From positions 1 to 64,000 of the forward strand of contig NC_018023.1 of NCBI RefSeq assembly GCF_000266905.1: 64,000 bases of DNA. Reading direction: 5' to 3'. The notes under the pieces are model-generated. The model made no database searches, was not told where the DNA came from, and was given only the letters and a program-made list of their open reading frames with translations. Positions 34,531-44,302 of the stretch are shown here, piece by piece; positions within the stretch are counted from its first letter, which is position 1; the number at the start of each line of letters is the position of its first letter. Origin of the DNA: Mycolicibacterium chubuense NBB4 (lineage in GTDB: Bacteria > Actinomycetota > Actinomycetes > Mycobacteriales > Mycobacteriaceae). A program made the translations under genes and the position numbers.

Positions 34531-36033
34531 ATGGCTAATCCCACTATCGAAGTTGTTCACGAAAAATCCAAGAGGTACGACTGGGGCTTCGATTATGCGC
34601 GCCCCGACCCGAAGTTTCCGACCCGCTACATCATCCCCCCGAAGGGCAAGGATCCATTCCGGTCGATGCTGCGCGGTTACGCAGCGATGGAGACGGAAAA
34701 GGACAACCGGGTCTACGGCGGTCTGGACAGCAACGTTCGTTACCGCAACGCAACGTCGGCCGAGCCGCGCTTCATTGAAGGGATGAAGTTCGGAATTCCA
34801 AGCTTCACCGACGCGGAGTACCAGGCAGTCTGCGGGTCAGGCTTTCTGATCGCATCCATGAAGAACCAGGAACTGCGCCAGGGCTACGCCGGCCAGATGC
34901 TCGACGAGGTTCGTCACACGCAGATCGAAGTCGCCCTGCGGAAGTACTACCTGAAGAACTACCACGACCCGGCTGGCTTTGACATCGGCCAGATCGGTCT
35001 GGGTAATCACCCGATCGGCACCCTGGCACGGGCTTCATTCCAGTCGTTCAACACCGGTGATCCCGTGGAGGTTTCGATGTGTCTGAACATCGTCCTCGAG
35101 ACTGCCTACACGAACCCCCTCGTGGTGGCCCTGCCTCAGGTCGCTGCCGTCAACGGAGAGCACGCGATGCCCACTGCGTTCCTCTCGATCCAGTCTGACG
35201 AGTCGCGGCACATGGCCAACGGCTATGGGACCTTGATGAGCGTTATTCAGGAGCATGACAACCTGCCGTTCCTGCAGGAATCGCTCGACCGTCACTTCTG
35301 GCACCAGCATCAGTCGATGGACACTCTGGTCGGCGTTCTTTCCGAGTACTTCGCCGTGGAACGCCCTTGGGCTTACAAAGATGTCTGGGAAGAGTGGGTC
35401 GTCGACGACTTCGTCGGCTCCTACATGAGCCGGCTCAGCCCGTTCGGTCTCAAGCCGCCGGCGAGGCTTGGTGACGTCGCCCGCTATGTCAACGACATGC
35501 ACCATTCAGTGGCGATCGCGCTTGCGGCTATGTGGCCGCTGAACTTCTGGCGGACCGACCCTATGGGTCCGGCAGACTACGAATGGTTTGAGAACCACTA
35601 CCCGGGCTGGACCAAGTCCTACGGCGGTCTGTGGGACGCATTCCGCGATATGAGCGACCCGTCGTCGGCGCGAATCTTGTTGCAGGAGTTGCCGTCACTG
35701 CCGCCGTTCTGCCAGGTCTGCCATGTTCCGTGCGTTATGCCGACATTGCACGCCCCGGAAACTCGCATCGTGTACGGCGAAGGCAAGAAGTTCGCCGTGT
35801 GCAGCGAAGGCTGTGAGTGGATCTTCAACCTCAACCCGACGATCTACTCCGGCTGTGCCAACTGGTGGGAGCGCTTCGATGGTATGGACCTGGCCGATGT
35901 CATCTTGGCGCTGGGCTATGTCCGACCAGATGGCAAGACCCTGATTGGTCAACCGCATCTCAACGCTGATCGGATGTGGACCATCGACGACATCCGGCGG
36001 CTCGAGTACGAAGTCAAAGACCCGCTGAAGTAG
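34531..36033 (+). CDS. etnC: Alkene monooxygenase hydroxylase alpha subunit EtnC
   Basis: A 500-residue catalytic subunit of a soluble diiron monooxygenase. The six iron ligands can be read: Glu96 (DAEYQ), Glu126 and His129 (DEVRH), Glu190 (VLETAY), Glu224 and His227 (DESRH). The C-terminal YHS-like domain has Cys residues in FCQVCHVPCVMP and FAVCSEGCEW, as in related hydroxylases. It oxidises ethene, vinyl chloride or propene to the epoxide with O2 and electrons from EtnD. A large hairpin follows its stop codon before etnD. Confidence 0.95.
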   Translation: MANPTIEVVHEKSKRYDWGFDYARPDPKFPTRYIIPPKGKDPFRSMLRGYAAMETEKDNRVYGGLDSNVRYRNATSAEPRFIEGMKFGIPSFTDAEYQAVCGSGFLIASMKNQELRQGYAGQMLDEVRHTQIEVALRKYYLKNYHDPAGFDIGQIGLGNHPIGTLARASFQSFNTGDPVEVSMCLNIVLETAYTNPLVVALPQVAAVNGEHAMPTAFLSIQSDESRHMANGYGTLMSVIQEHDNLPFLQESLDRHFWHQHQSMDTLVGVLSEYFAVERPWAYKDVWEEWVVDDFVGSYMSRLSPFGLKPPARLGDVARYVNDMHHSVAIALAAMWPLNFWRTDPMGPADYEWFENHYPGWTKSYGGLWDAFRDMSDPSSARILLQELPSLPPFCQVCHVPCVMPTLHAPETRIVYGEGKKFAVCSEGCEWIFNLNPTIYSGCANWWERFDGMDLADVILALGYVRPDGKTLIGQPHLNADRMWTIDDIRRLEYEVKDPLK

Positions 36034-36038
36034 CACTT

Positions 36039-36098
36039 GGTGGGTCCGCGGAGGAAGCATCCTCCGACGCCGCTAACATCCCCCTCCGCGGACCCACC
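36039..36098 (+). promoter_or_regulatory. 16-bp perfect hairpin between etnC and etnD
   Basis: GGTGGGTCCGCGGAGG (36039-36054) is the exact reverse complement of CCTCCGCGGACCCACC (36083-36098). It begins five bases after the etnC stop, and etnD starts 53 bp beyond it. The inner arm GGAGG (36050-36054) can also pair with CCTCC at 36061-36065 around AAGCAT, so two mutually exclusive stems exist. It may act as an attenuator, partial terminator or mRNA-stability element that sets reductase level below hydroxylase. There is no T-tract. Confidence 0.7.
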
Positions 36099-36151
36099 TT
36101 CATCTCAACCGAGTTTGAAAACCAGCCGCAATTCAGGAGATCCACTAAAAC

Positions 36152-37183
36152 ATGGGTGACACAGTAACCGTACAGCCGTTCGGTGACACGTTCCCTGTCG
36201 AATCAGGAGAGACGGTACTGTCCGCAATTCTCCGAAATGGCAGATTCGTAAAATACGGCTGCAAGCACGGCGGATGCAGCACCTGCCGAGCTCAGGTCGT
36301 CGAAGGCGAATTCACCCAATCCGACGGAACGTCGTTTTCCCTGAGCGACGCTGACCGCGACGCAGGTGTCGTGCTGCTCTGCTCGACATATGCAGACGGC
36401 GACTTGGTCGTCGACGTCGGCGAGACCATGGCAGATCTAACCGAAGACGAGTACAACGCCGGCCAAGATATCGTCGAGTTCGTCGGTACGGTCGACCGCA
36501 TCGTCGACTACACGGCGGATATCAAGGGCATCGAGATCGCCTTGGACGAGCCCTCAGCGATATCGTTCGTACCCGGCCAGTATGTCGAAGTCCTTGTCCC
36601 GGGATCCGACGACGCATGGCGGTCGTTCTCGATGGCCAACCGACCGAGCGACAACTCGAGGGTGCACCTTGTAGTTCGCGTGATCCCCGATGGGCGGTTC
36701 ACCTCGCAGATCGGTACGACCATCTCCGCGGGGACAAGGCTGAACTTGCGCGGCCCATTGGGGCAGTTTGCAATTCGACTATCACACCGGCCGATAATCT
36801 TCATCGCGGGAGGTTCGGGTATTGCCCCGGTACTTTCGATGCTCGCTGACCTTATCGAGCAGAATAATCAACGGCGAACGACGTTTCTCTACGGCGCGCG
36901 CACCGTGGCTGACCTCCCAATGCTGGACGAACTTCGACAACTCTCAGATGAGCTGGACTGGTTCACTTTTATCCCTGCGCTGAGTCAGCCTGACGATACC
37001 CCGTGGGACGGCGAAACCGGTTTGATCACCGAGGTTTACCACCGAAACTTCCCGAGTGGCCACGGACATGAGGCGTACTTGTGTGGCCCGCCTGGAATGA
37101 TCGATGCAGCACTGGAGTCGCTGATCGCTAGCGGCTGTAAGGAGCGCCATATTTTCTTTGACAGGTTCGTTCCGTCTGGATAG
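36152..37183 (+). CDS. etnD: Alkene monooxygenase reductase EtnD
   Basis: A 343-residue NADH-dependent reductase. The N-terminal plant-type [2Fe-2S] ferredoxin domain has Cys37, Cys42, Cys45 and Cys77. It is followed by an FAD domain (WRSFSMANRPS) and an NAD domain (FIAGGSGIAPVLSML and YLCGPPGMID). It passes electrons from NADH to the EtnA/EtnC hydroxylase. It is separated from etnC by a strong hairpin and followed 48 bp later by a hydratase-family gene. Confidence 0.94.
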   Translation: MGDTVTVQPFGDTFPVESGETVLSAILRNGRFVKYGCKHGGCSTCRAQVVEGEFTQSDGTSFSLSDADRDAGVVLLCSTYADGDLVVDVGETMADLTEDEYNAGQDIVEFVGTVDRIVDYTADIKGIEIALDEPSAISFVPGQYVEVLVPGSDDAWRSFSMANRPSDNSRVHLVVRVIPDGRFTSQIGTTISAGTRLNLRGPLGQFAIRLSHRPIIFIAGGSGIAPVLSMLADLIEQNNQRRTTFLYGARTVADLPMLDELRQLSDELDWFTFIPALSQPDDTPWDGETGLITEVYHRNFPSGHGHEAYLCGPPGMIDAALESLIASGCKERHIFFDRFVPSG

Positions 37184-37231
37184 TGGCGTCCGAGCCGGAC
37201 TGACGGTCGGCGTACAGAAGGAGAACAGGAC

Positions 37232-37882
37232 ATGCTCAAAGAACTACAGTCGGCGTTTAGCCGCAACGGATCACATGACTTCTTCAGTGACTCGGGAGTA
37301 ATTGCGACTCACACGGGTCCGGTAGTCGGATACGTCCTGTCCAAATCTCTCATCGGTATCGATTTTGACATCGATGACAGCCTTGAGCCGATCACTGAGC
37401 GCGTGCTTGTTGAAGACTGTGGCGTGGTCAGCGTCGGCTCGCTCGTTGCACCGCGCGTTGAAACACATATCGGCGTGCTCCTCAGCACCAGGGTGTCTGG
37501 AGACACCGCCGTGCGGCCTGACGAGTGTATCGCCGCAGCCTTCCCTGTCCTACGAGTTCTGACGGGGAACGGAGAAGCGATATCTGCGGCGATCGCCGTC
37601 GGTTCACCGTCGCTCCGTAAAGATGTGCTTGAGGACAGTTTGGCGTCGTTGAACCGCAACGGCAGCGTTGTAGCTGCCGGCGAGGGCGCCGCGATAGGGC
37701 AATCGCCGGGTAGTGCCTTTGCCGCGATCGCGCGAAGGCTTGTGGAAGCTGACCAGGCCCTCAGTCGGGGCCACATCGTGCTAACGGGCAGCATTCATCG
37801 CTCGGTCCCTGCTCGGCCAGGAGATCACTTCCGCTGTGACGTACTGGGTCTTGGAAGTGTGTGTATCCGATGCGTCGACTGA
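37232..37882 (+). CDS. MhpD/fumarylacetoacetase-fold protein, short and divergent
   Basis: A 216-residue protein resembling the C-terminal part of 2-keto-4-pentenoate hydratase/4-oxalocrotonate decarboxylase. The best matches are VAPRVETHIGVLLSTRV (the PRVExE-like strand) and the end, HIVLTGSIHRSVPARPGDHFRCDVLGLGSV. The usual N-terminal roughly 45 residues, including the KIG motif, are absent. The acidic metal ligands are reduced (ETHI instead of ExE). The start is ATG after AAGGAG, so the short form is probably genuine. It is likely co-transcribed with etnD. Its role in alkene metabolism is not obvious. Confidence 0.65.
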   Translation: MLKELQSAFSRNGSHDFFSDSGVIATHTGPVVGYVLSKSLIGIDFDIDDSLEPITERVLVEDCGVVSVGSLVAPRVETHIGVLLSTRVSGDTAVRPDECIAAAFPVLRVLTGNGEAISAAIAVGSPSLRKDVLEDSLASLNRNGSVVAAGEGAAIGQSPGSAFAAIARRLVEADQALSRGHIVLTGSIHRSVPARPGDHFRCDVLGLGSVCIRCVD

Positions 37883-38158
37883 TGGATTTGCCACGCCGCG
37901 TTCGCTTCTCGCTGGCGGCAGGCATGCGGTCCCGCTAAGACAACGCAGGCGGGTTCGGGTCAGTCTCGGACCGGACCATCCGAGTTTTTCATCCTGCAAG
38001 CCCATCTCGGTTCGGATTGAACAGCTCGCCGCCTCTAGATAAGACGACCTCGGAGCGATGAGCCCGCTGAGGATCGCGGGGGATACAACTCACTAAGGAC
38101 AGCAATGACATGTAATTCGGTTGGGTGCAAGCCGCATACCGATTCCGCGTAGTTCCAC

Positions 38159-38560
38159 GTGGAGCGCTCTCGGCATACCCGTCGTAACGCCTGGAACTCA
38201 AAGCTGTCGAATATCGAGAGATTGGAGTACAACATTAACATCGCGGAAGAGTCTTCTCTTGCATGGGATTTGACCAGCGTGACGGCGCCATGGCTCTCGC
38301 CCGAAGACTACCTCTGGGTCTGCGCGAAAATTGGGGCTGGAGAACAAGGAAGTGCAATCAGCGACATGTTGGCGGTCCTTGTTCGTGCAAAAGCGAAGCT
38401 ACCGATTGATCTGGTGCAGGCGCTGATGGAGTGGATCGGCGGCTATGCAGGTTCCGACACAGAGCCGGGGCTCCTGCGACTCATGTCGAAGATCAGAATT
38501 TCCACCATGTGCCACACCATATCTCGTGAGGGTAGCGCGCATTACCTCTGTATCTCGTAG
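38159..38560 (+). CDS. Hypothetical protein between etn operon and pyc
   Basis: A frame of up to 133 residues with good protein-like composition from about residue 20 (LAWDLTSVTAPWLSPEDYLWV, KAKLPIDLVQALMEWIGGYA). No ATG or clear ribosome-binding site exists; GTG 38159 or TTG 38221 could initiate. No family was recognised. It could be a small helical protein or a remnant. The preceding 276 bp and following 158 bp show no gene. Confidence 0.4.
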   Translation: MERSRHTRRNAWNSKLSNIERLEYNINIAEESSLAWDLTSVTAPWLSPEDYLWVCAKIGAGEQGSAISDMLAVLVRAKAKLPIDLVQALMEWIGGYAGSDTEPGLLRLMSKIRISTMCHTISREGSAHYLCIS

Positions 38561-38718
38561 TCTCGATCGCGCGGCGGGTGTTTCAACTCGATAGCTGACG
38601 ACGTTCCCGTTGTCGCGGATTATGGAGCAGGCTGCGTCGAACGCATTGGTCTCGCCGCCAAGCGAGTCCCGGGACGGACGCAAATGCGTGCGACCGACCA
38701 GCTCTTCGAAAGGAACGC

Positions 38719-41700
38719 GTGTTTTCCAAGGTTCTGGTTGCCAACCGCGGTGAGATTGCGATCCGGGCGTTTCGTGCGGTCTACGAGCTCGGCGCGGCCA
38801 CTGTCGCGGTCTACCCTTATGAGGATCGCAACTCGCTGCACCGGTCGAAGGCGGACGAGTCGTATCAGATTGGCGTAGAGGGTCATCCGGTTCGCGCGTA
38901 TCTGAATGTCGACCACATCGTGTCGACCGCACTGGACTGCGGCGCTGATGCGATCTATCCGGGGTATGGATTCTTGTCGGAGAACCCGGAGCTGGCGACG
39001 GCGTGCGCGGCGGCTGGGATCACGTTTGTCGGCCCGTCGGCCGATGTGCTGGAGCTGACCGGGAACAAGGCGCGGGCGATCGCGGCCGCGCGGGCTGCCG
39101 GGCTGCCGGTGTTGGCGTCATCGCAACCGTCGGCTGATGTCCACGAGTTGGTAGCGGCCGCACAGTCGATGGAGTTCCCGTTGTTCGTCAAGGCGGTGGC
39201 CGGTGGTGGCGGGCGCGGGATGCGCCGTGTGGCCGCGGCTGCTGATCTACAGGAAGCCATCGAAGCTGCGTCACGCGAAGCGGAGTCGGCGTTCGGTGAC
39301 GCGACGGTGTTCCTGGAACAGGCGGTGGTCAATCCTCGGCACATCGAGGTGCAGATCCTGGCCGATGGCTCTGGCGAGGTCATTCACCTGTTCGAGCGAG
39401 ATTGCAGTGTGCAACGCCGGCACCAGAAAGTCATCGAGCTGGCACCGGCGCCGAACCTCGAACCGGCACTGCGTGCGCGGATCTGTGACGATGCCGTGGC
39501 CTTCGCCCGCCAGATCGGGTACTCGTGTGCCGGCACAGTCGAGTTCCTGCTCGACGAGCGGGGACAGCACGTCTTCATCGAGATGAACCCGCGGATTCAG
39601 GTGGAGCACACGGTGACCGAGGAGATCACCGATGTGGATCTCGTGTCTGCCCAACTCCGCATCGCAGCAGGGGAGACGCTGGCCGACCTCGGCCTGGCGC
39701 AAGACACCCTCCAAATTCACGGTGCGGCCATCCAGTGCCGGATCACGACGGAAGATCCCGCCAACGGCTTCCGGCCCGGCACCGGGCGGATCACCGGCTA
39801 CCGATCACCGGGTGGTGCGGGTATCCGCCTTGACGGTGGCACAAACATCGGTGCTGAGGTCACCGCACACTTCGACTCCATGTTGGTCAAACTGAGCTGC
39901 CGGGGACGGGATTTCGACACGGCGGTCCGGCGGGCCAGACGTGCGGTGGCCGAGTTTCGAATCCGCGGTGTGTCGACGAATATCCCGTTCCTGCAAGCTG
40001 TTCTGGACGATCCGGACTTTCAGTCGGGTCGCGTGACGACGTCGTTCATCGACGAGCGTCCTGGGTTGTTGACGGCACGTTCCAGTGCGGACCGCGGCAC
40101 GAAGATTCTAAATTATCTGGCCGATGTCACCGTCAACCAGCCGCACGGACCGAGGCCCTCGGCGGTCTATCCTCGCGACAAATTGCCCGTTATCGATCTG
40201 ACGGCGGCCCCGCCACCGGGGTCGAAACAGCGGCTTACCAAGCTCGGTCCTGAGGGCTTCGCGCTGTGGATGCGGGAATCCAAAACAGTCGGTGTCACGG
40301 ATACGACATTCCGGGATGCGCATCAGTCACTCTTGGCGACGCGGGTGCGGACCAGTGGGTTGATGCGGGTCGCGCCGTACATCGCGCGCATGACGCCCGA
40401 GCTGCTGTCGGTCGAATGTTGGGGCGGCGCAACTTATGATGTGGCGTTGCGGTTCCTTAAGCAGGATCCCTGGGATCGGTTGGCGGCACTGCGCGAGGCG
40501 CTGCCGAACATCTGCCTGCAGATGCTGCTCCGCGGCCGCAACACCGTCGGGTACACGCCCTATCCCGAACAGGTGACCTCCGCGTTCGTCGAGGAAGCGG
40601 CACAGACTGGTGTGGACATCTTCCGGATCTTCGATTCGCTGAACAACATTGTTGCCATGCGCCCGGCGATCGATGCGGTGCTCAATACCGGCACGACGAT
40701 CGCCGAGGTGGCGATGTCGTATACCGGGGATCTCTCCGATCCGGGCGAAGATCTCTACACGCTGGACTATTACCTGCGGTTGGCAGAGGCGATCGTCGAT
40801 GCCGGTGCGCACGTGCTGGCTATCAAGGACATGGCCGGACTGTTGCGCGCTCCAGCTGCAGCCACGTTGGTGGCGGCGTTGAAGTCGCGGTTCGACCTGC
40901 CGGTGCACGTGCATACCCATGACACTCCGGGCGGCCAGTTGGCGACCTATGCCGCGGCGTGGGCTGCCGGGGCGGATGCGGTCGACGGGGCGGCGGCGCC
41001 GTTGTCCGGCACCACCAGTCAGCCGTCGCTGTCGTCGATTGTGGCCGCAGCGGCGCGCACCGAGTTCGACACCGGGTTGTCGTTGTCGGCGGTGTGCGAT
41101 CTTGAGCCGTATTGGGAGGCGCTGCGAAAGGTATACGCCCCGTTCGAGTCCGGACTGGCGGCCCCGACCGGACGGGTGTATACCCACGAGATCCCAGGTG
41201 GACAATTGAGTAACCTGCGCCAGCAGGCCATCGCGTTGGGATTGGGGGACAGGTTCGAAGACGTTGAAAACGCGTACGCTGGTGCTGATCGCGTGCTGGG
41301 GCGCTTGGTAAAAGTCACCCCGTCGAGCAAGGTGGTAGGGGATCTGGCGTTGGCGCTGGTCGGTGCCGGGGCGAGTGCCGAAGAGTTCGCGGCCGAGCCG
41401 GGCCTTTACGACCTCCCAGATAGCGTGATCGGATTTCTGCGTGGAGAGCTGGGGGATCCGCCGGGCGGTTGGCCGGAACCGTTGCGCACCAAGGCCCTCG
41501 ACGGCCGAGGCCCGGCGAAACCCGAACAGGAGTTGACCGTTGAGCAGGAGGCCGTCTTAGCCGCGCCGGGGCCGAAACGTCGGGCAATGCTCAATCATCT
41601 GTTGTTCGCGGGACCAACGGCCGAGTTCGAGGCACACCGCGAGGAGTTCGGTGACACCTCACGGCTATCGGCAAACCAGTTCTTCTACGGGCTGCGCCAT

Positions 41701-42102
41701 GGTGAGGAACACCGAGTCACACTGGAACCTGGGGTGGAGTTGCTGATCGGGTTGGAAGCGATCAGCGACGCCGACGAGCGCGGCATGCGCACAGTCATGT
41801 GCATCATCAACGGACAATTGCGGCCGGTGATGGTCCGGGATCGGTCGATCGCCTCGGATATCCCGGTGTCCGAGAGGGCCGATAAGACCAATCCCGATCA
41901 TGTTGCAGCGCCGTTCGCCGGTGTGGTCACGGTGACCGTGGCCCAGGGTGACGCGGTGGAGGCCGGGCAGACGTTGGCGACGATCGAGGCAATGAAGATG
42001 GAAGCGGCGATCACTGCCACAAAGGCCGGCACTCTCAACCGCATAGCAGTCGCCGCCACGGCCCAGGTCGAAAGCGGCGACCTGTTGATGGTCCTCACCT
42101 GA
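38719..42102 (+). CDS. pyc: Pyruvate carboxylase
   Basis: A 1127-residue single-chain, biotin-dependent pyruvate carboxylase. It has a biotin carboxylase domain (1 to about 450; ANRGEIAIRAFRA, ATP-grasp VAGGGGRGM, HIEVQI, EMNPRIQVEHTVTE), a carboxyltransferase domain (about 520-800; TDTTFRDAHQSLLATR, HTHDTPGG) and a C-terminal biotinyl domain with EAMKMEA, biotin on Lys1093. It makes oxaloacetate from pyruvate and bicarbonate in the cytoplasm. A second, plasmid-type copy beside epoxide carboxylation genes suggests anaplerosis during growth on C2/C3 alkenes. The GTG start follows GAAAGGA. Confidence 0.95.
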   Translation: MFSKVLVANRGEIAIRAFRAVYELGAATVAVYPYEDRNSLHRSKADESYQIGVEGHPVRAYLNVDHIVSTALDCGADAIYPGYGFLSENPELATACAAAGITFVGPSADVLELTGNKARAIAAARAAGLPVLASSQPSADVHELVAAAQSMEFPLFVKAVAGGGGRGMRRVAAAADLQEAIEAASREAESAFGDATVFLEQAVVNPRHIEVQILADGSGEVIHLFERDCSVQRRHQKVIELAPAPNLEPALRARICDDAVAFARQIGYSCAGTVEFLLDERGQHVFIEMNPRIQVEHTVTEEITDVDLVSAQLRIAAGETLADLGLAQDTLQIHGAAIQCRITTEDPANGFRPGTGRITGYRSPGGAGIRLDGGTNIGAEVTAHFDSMLVKLSCRGRDFDTAVRRARRAVAEFRIRGVSTNIPFLQAVLDDPDFQSGRVTTSFIDERPGLLTARSSADRGTKILNYLADVTVNQPHGPRPSAVYPRDKLPVIDLTAAPPPGSKQRLTKLGPEGFALWMRESKTVGVTDTTFRDAHQSLLATRVRTSGLMRVAPYIARMTPELLSVECWGGATYDVALRFLKQDPWDRLAALREALPNICLQMLLRGRNTVGYTPYPEQVTSAFVEEAAQTGVDIFRIFDSLNNIVAMRPAIDAVLNTGTTIAEVAMSYTGDLSDPGEDLYTLDYYLRLAEAIVDAGAHVLAIKDMAGLLRAPAAATLVAALKSRFDLPVHVHTHDTPGGQLATYAAAWAAGADAVDGAAAPLSGTTSQPSLSSIVAAAARTEFDTGLSLSAVCDLEPYWEALRKVYAPFESGLAAPTGRVYTHEIPGGQLSNLRQQAIALGLGDRFEDVENAYAGADRVLGRLVKVTPSSKVVGDLALALVGAGASAEEFAAEPGLYDLPDSVIGFLRGELGDPPGGWPEPLRTKALDGRGPAKPEQELTVEQEAVLAAPGPKRRAMLNHLLFAGPTAEFEAHREEFGDTSRLSANQFFYGLRHGEEHRVTLEPGVELLIGLEAISDADERGMRTVMCIINGQLRPVMVRDRSIASDIPVSERADKTNPDHVAAPFAGVVTVTVAQGDAVEAGQTLATIEAMKMEAAITATKAGTLNRIAVAATAQVESGDLLMVLT

Positions 42103-42143
42103 GCGATATCACCCTCACGTCCGATCCGGGGCTGAGATGGATG

Positions 42144-42186
42144 ACTAACAGACATAACCGGCGGATGCGGATAGACCTCTGTTAGT
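42144..42186 (+). terminator. Hairpin downstream of pyc
   Basis: ACTAACAGA (42144-42152) and TCTGTTAGT (42178-42186) form a perfect 9-bp stem with a 25-base loop, 41 bp after the pyc stop. It may terminate or stabilise the transcript. The rest of 42103-42629 has no recognisable gene. Confidence 0.4.
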
Positions 42187-42629
42187 TCGCCATAGAGGCC
42201 GTCGTCGGTTTGGCGCGCCACCGCGATTGCACTGCATTCGCGTTTGCATTCGCCGATTATGCAGGTCGACAGCGGCGTGGTTCGCGGGGGACTGGGTGAA
42301 CGTGCGGCACGGTATCTTACGTTGAACTTGCCCAACACCGGGTACGTTTGCCTTTGAGGTCGGCGATTGCGAAACATCAACTCACACAGTCGTACCGGGG
42401 AGGACGGCCGACGGTCGTTCGGGGCGTGTTATTTGGCCAGGTCGCGTGGTGATATCACATCCGGTACAGCAAGCGGCAGACAACCGGTTGTGGTCGCTGC
42501 CGCCCTTAAGCCGCTACTTTCAAGGCGTTGGCGAGGTTTCGTGCGAAGGTTCTGAATTGCGGTAGCGCCAGCGACTTTAGTTGTCCAGTTTCGGATCGCT
42601 GGTCGCTCTTGATGTCGAGCGAAGATATT

Positions 42630-44117
42630 GAGCAATGATCAATACCTGTGGATGAGCCCGGGCGGGGCGGCCTGAAAGTGGGCGCACCTTCCCGAGGATG
42701 ATCTTCACGGAATCAGGTATTCGATCAAGACCGGCGTTGGCGCGCTGGTTGGGAAGGTACGCCCATGCTCACCGTAGTTCACGATGTCCGAGAGGCCAAC
42801 GAAAGCACCAGCGGTGCTGGTCGGTCGTTGTTGGACGAGATCGTCCGTGACGGCGCCCGGCAGATGTTGGCCGCCGCACTGCAGGCCGAGGTCGCCGCCT
42901 ATGTGGAGCAGTTCGCCGACCAGCTCGACGAGAACGGTCACCGGCTGGTGGTCCGCAACGGCTATCACCAGCCGCGTGAGGTGCTGACCGCGGCCGGGGC
43001 GGTCGAGGTGCGCGCGCCGCGGGTCAACGACCGCCGGATGGACCCCGATACCGGTGTGCGGCAGCGGTTCTCCTCGGCGATCCTGCCGGCGTGGGCGCGC
43101 AAGTCCCCGCAGATGAGCGAGGTGCTGCCGCTGCTGTACCTGCACGGGTTGTCCAGCGGCGATTTCGGTCCGGCGCTGGAGCAGTTCCTGGGCTCGGGTG
43201 CGGGTTTGTCGGCGTCGACGATCACCCGGCTGACCAGCCAGTGGCAGGACGAGGCTGCCGCGTTCGGGCGCCGGGACCTGTCCGGCACTGACTACGTCTA
43301 CCTGTGGGTCGACGGCATCCACCTCAAGGTCCGCCTGGAGCAGACCAAGCTGTGCCTGCTGGTGATGATCGGTGTGCGTGCTGACGGCCGCAAGGAGCTC
43401 GTCGCGCTCACCGACGGCTATCGGGAGTCATGCGAGTCGTGGGCCGATCTGCTGCGGGATTGCAGACGCCGCGGCATGACCGCCCCGGTGCTCGCCGTCG
43501 GGGATGGCGCCCTCGGGTTCTGGAAGGCGGTCCGCGAAGTGTTCCCAGCCACGCGAGAACAGCGCTGCTGGTTCCACAAGCAAGCCAATGTCCTTGCTGC
43601 GCTGCCGAAATCAGCGCACCCGTCGGCGTTGGCGGCCATGAAGGACATCTACAACGCGCAGGACATCGACGAGGCCCAGGTGGCGGTCAAGGCTTTCGAG
43701 GTCGACTTCGGGGCGAAGTATCCCAAGGCGGTCGCCAAGATCGTCGACGACCTCGATGTCCTGTTGGAGTTCTACAAGTACCCGGCCGAGCATTGGATCC
43801 ATTTGAGGACGACAAATCCGATCGAAAGCACTTTTGCCACCGTGCGACTTCGGACCAAGGTCACCAAAGGGCCGGGATCACGCGCGGCCGGTATTGCCAT
43901 GGCCTACAAGCTGATCGACGCCGCACAGGCACGCTGGCGGGCCGTCAACGCACCGCATCTGGTCGCGCTGGTACGTGCCGGCGCGGTCTTCCACAAAGGC
44001 AAGCTGCTCGAACGGCCCACCGACATCACCCCGCCGACACCGCCCTCAAGCGGTGACGAGCGCACCGGAACGGAGGTCGCCTGAAAAAACCCGATCCACA
44101 GGTATTGACAATTTCTC
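42630..44117 (+). mobile_element. IS256-family insertion sequence, complete
   Basis: A 1488-bp element. The left end (42630-42653) and the reverse complement of the right end (44094-44117) match at 21 of 24 bases, sharing TCAATACCTGTGGAT. It is flanked by the 8-bp direct repeat AAGATATT at 42622-42629 and 44118-44125, the expected target duplication for IS256-type elements. It encodes one transposase. The insertion lies between pyc and the 2-KPCC gene. Confidence 0.93.
42765..44084 (+). CDS. IS256-family transposase
   Basis: A 439-residue mutator-type transposase. The catalytic residues are Asp in LWVDGIHLKVR, Asp in VGDGALGFWKA and Glu in TTNPIESTFATVRLRT. It is full length, with the ATG 112 bp inside the left inverted repeat. 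Ends and frame are intact, so the element may be active. Confidence 0.95.
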   Translation: MLTVVHDVREANESTSGAGRSLLDEIVRDGARQMLAAALQAEVAAYVEQFADQLDENGHRLVVRNGYHQPREVLTAAGAVEVRAPRVNDRRMDPDTGVRQRFSSAILPAWARKSPQMSEVLPLLYLHGLSSGDFGPALEQFLGSGAGLSASTITRLTSQWQDEAAAFGRRDLSGTDYVYLWVDGIHLKVRLEQTKLCLLVMIGVRADGRKELVALTDGYRESCESWADLLRDCRRRGMTAPVLAVGDGALGFWKAVREVFPATREQRCWFHKQANVLAALPKSAHPSALAAMKDIYNAQDIDEAQVAVKAFEVDFGAKYPKAVAKIVDDLDVLLEFYKYPAEHWIHLRTTNPIESTFATVRLRTKVTKGPGSRAAGIAMAYKLIDAAQARWRAVNAPHLVALVRAGAVFHKGKLLERPTDITPPTPPSSGDERTGTEVA

Positions 44118-44302
44118 AAGATATTTTACCACAGAGAGATCTCGCCTGAAAGTTCGGCTGACCGTCGCCTAACACTCAGCGCCGCAATGTCATACGCCGA
44201 GACGTCGTCAGAGTCCTGCGTCGACCTATCGATTAGTCACAAAATCGCGCATAGTGCGAACGGTCTGCAATGCGGGCCTGGCCAGTCGACAACTTCTATC
44301 CG

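Noticed and set aside
40327..41205. 292-residue open frame on the minus strand inside pyc
   Set aside because: It is antisense to the carboxyltransferase domain of pyruvate carboxylase, is His/Arg/Gln-rich and has no family signature; a codon-bias shadow.
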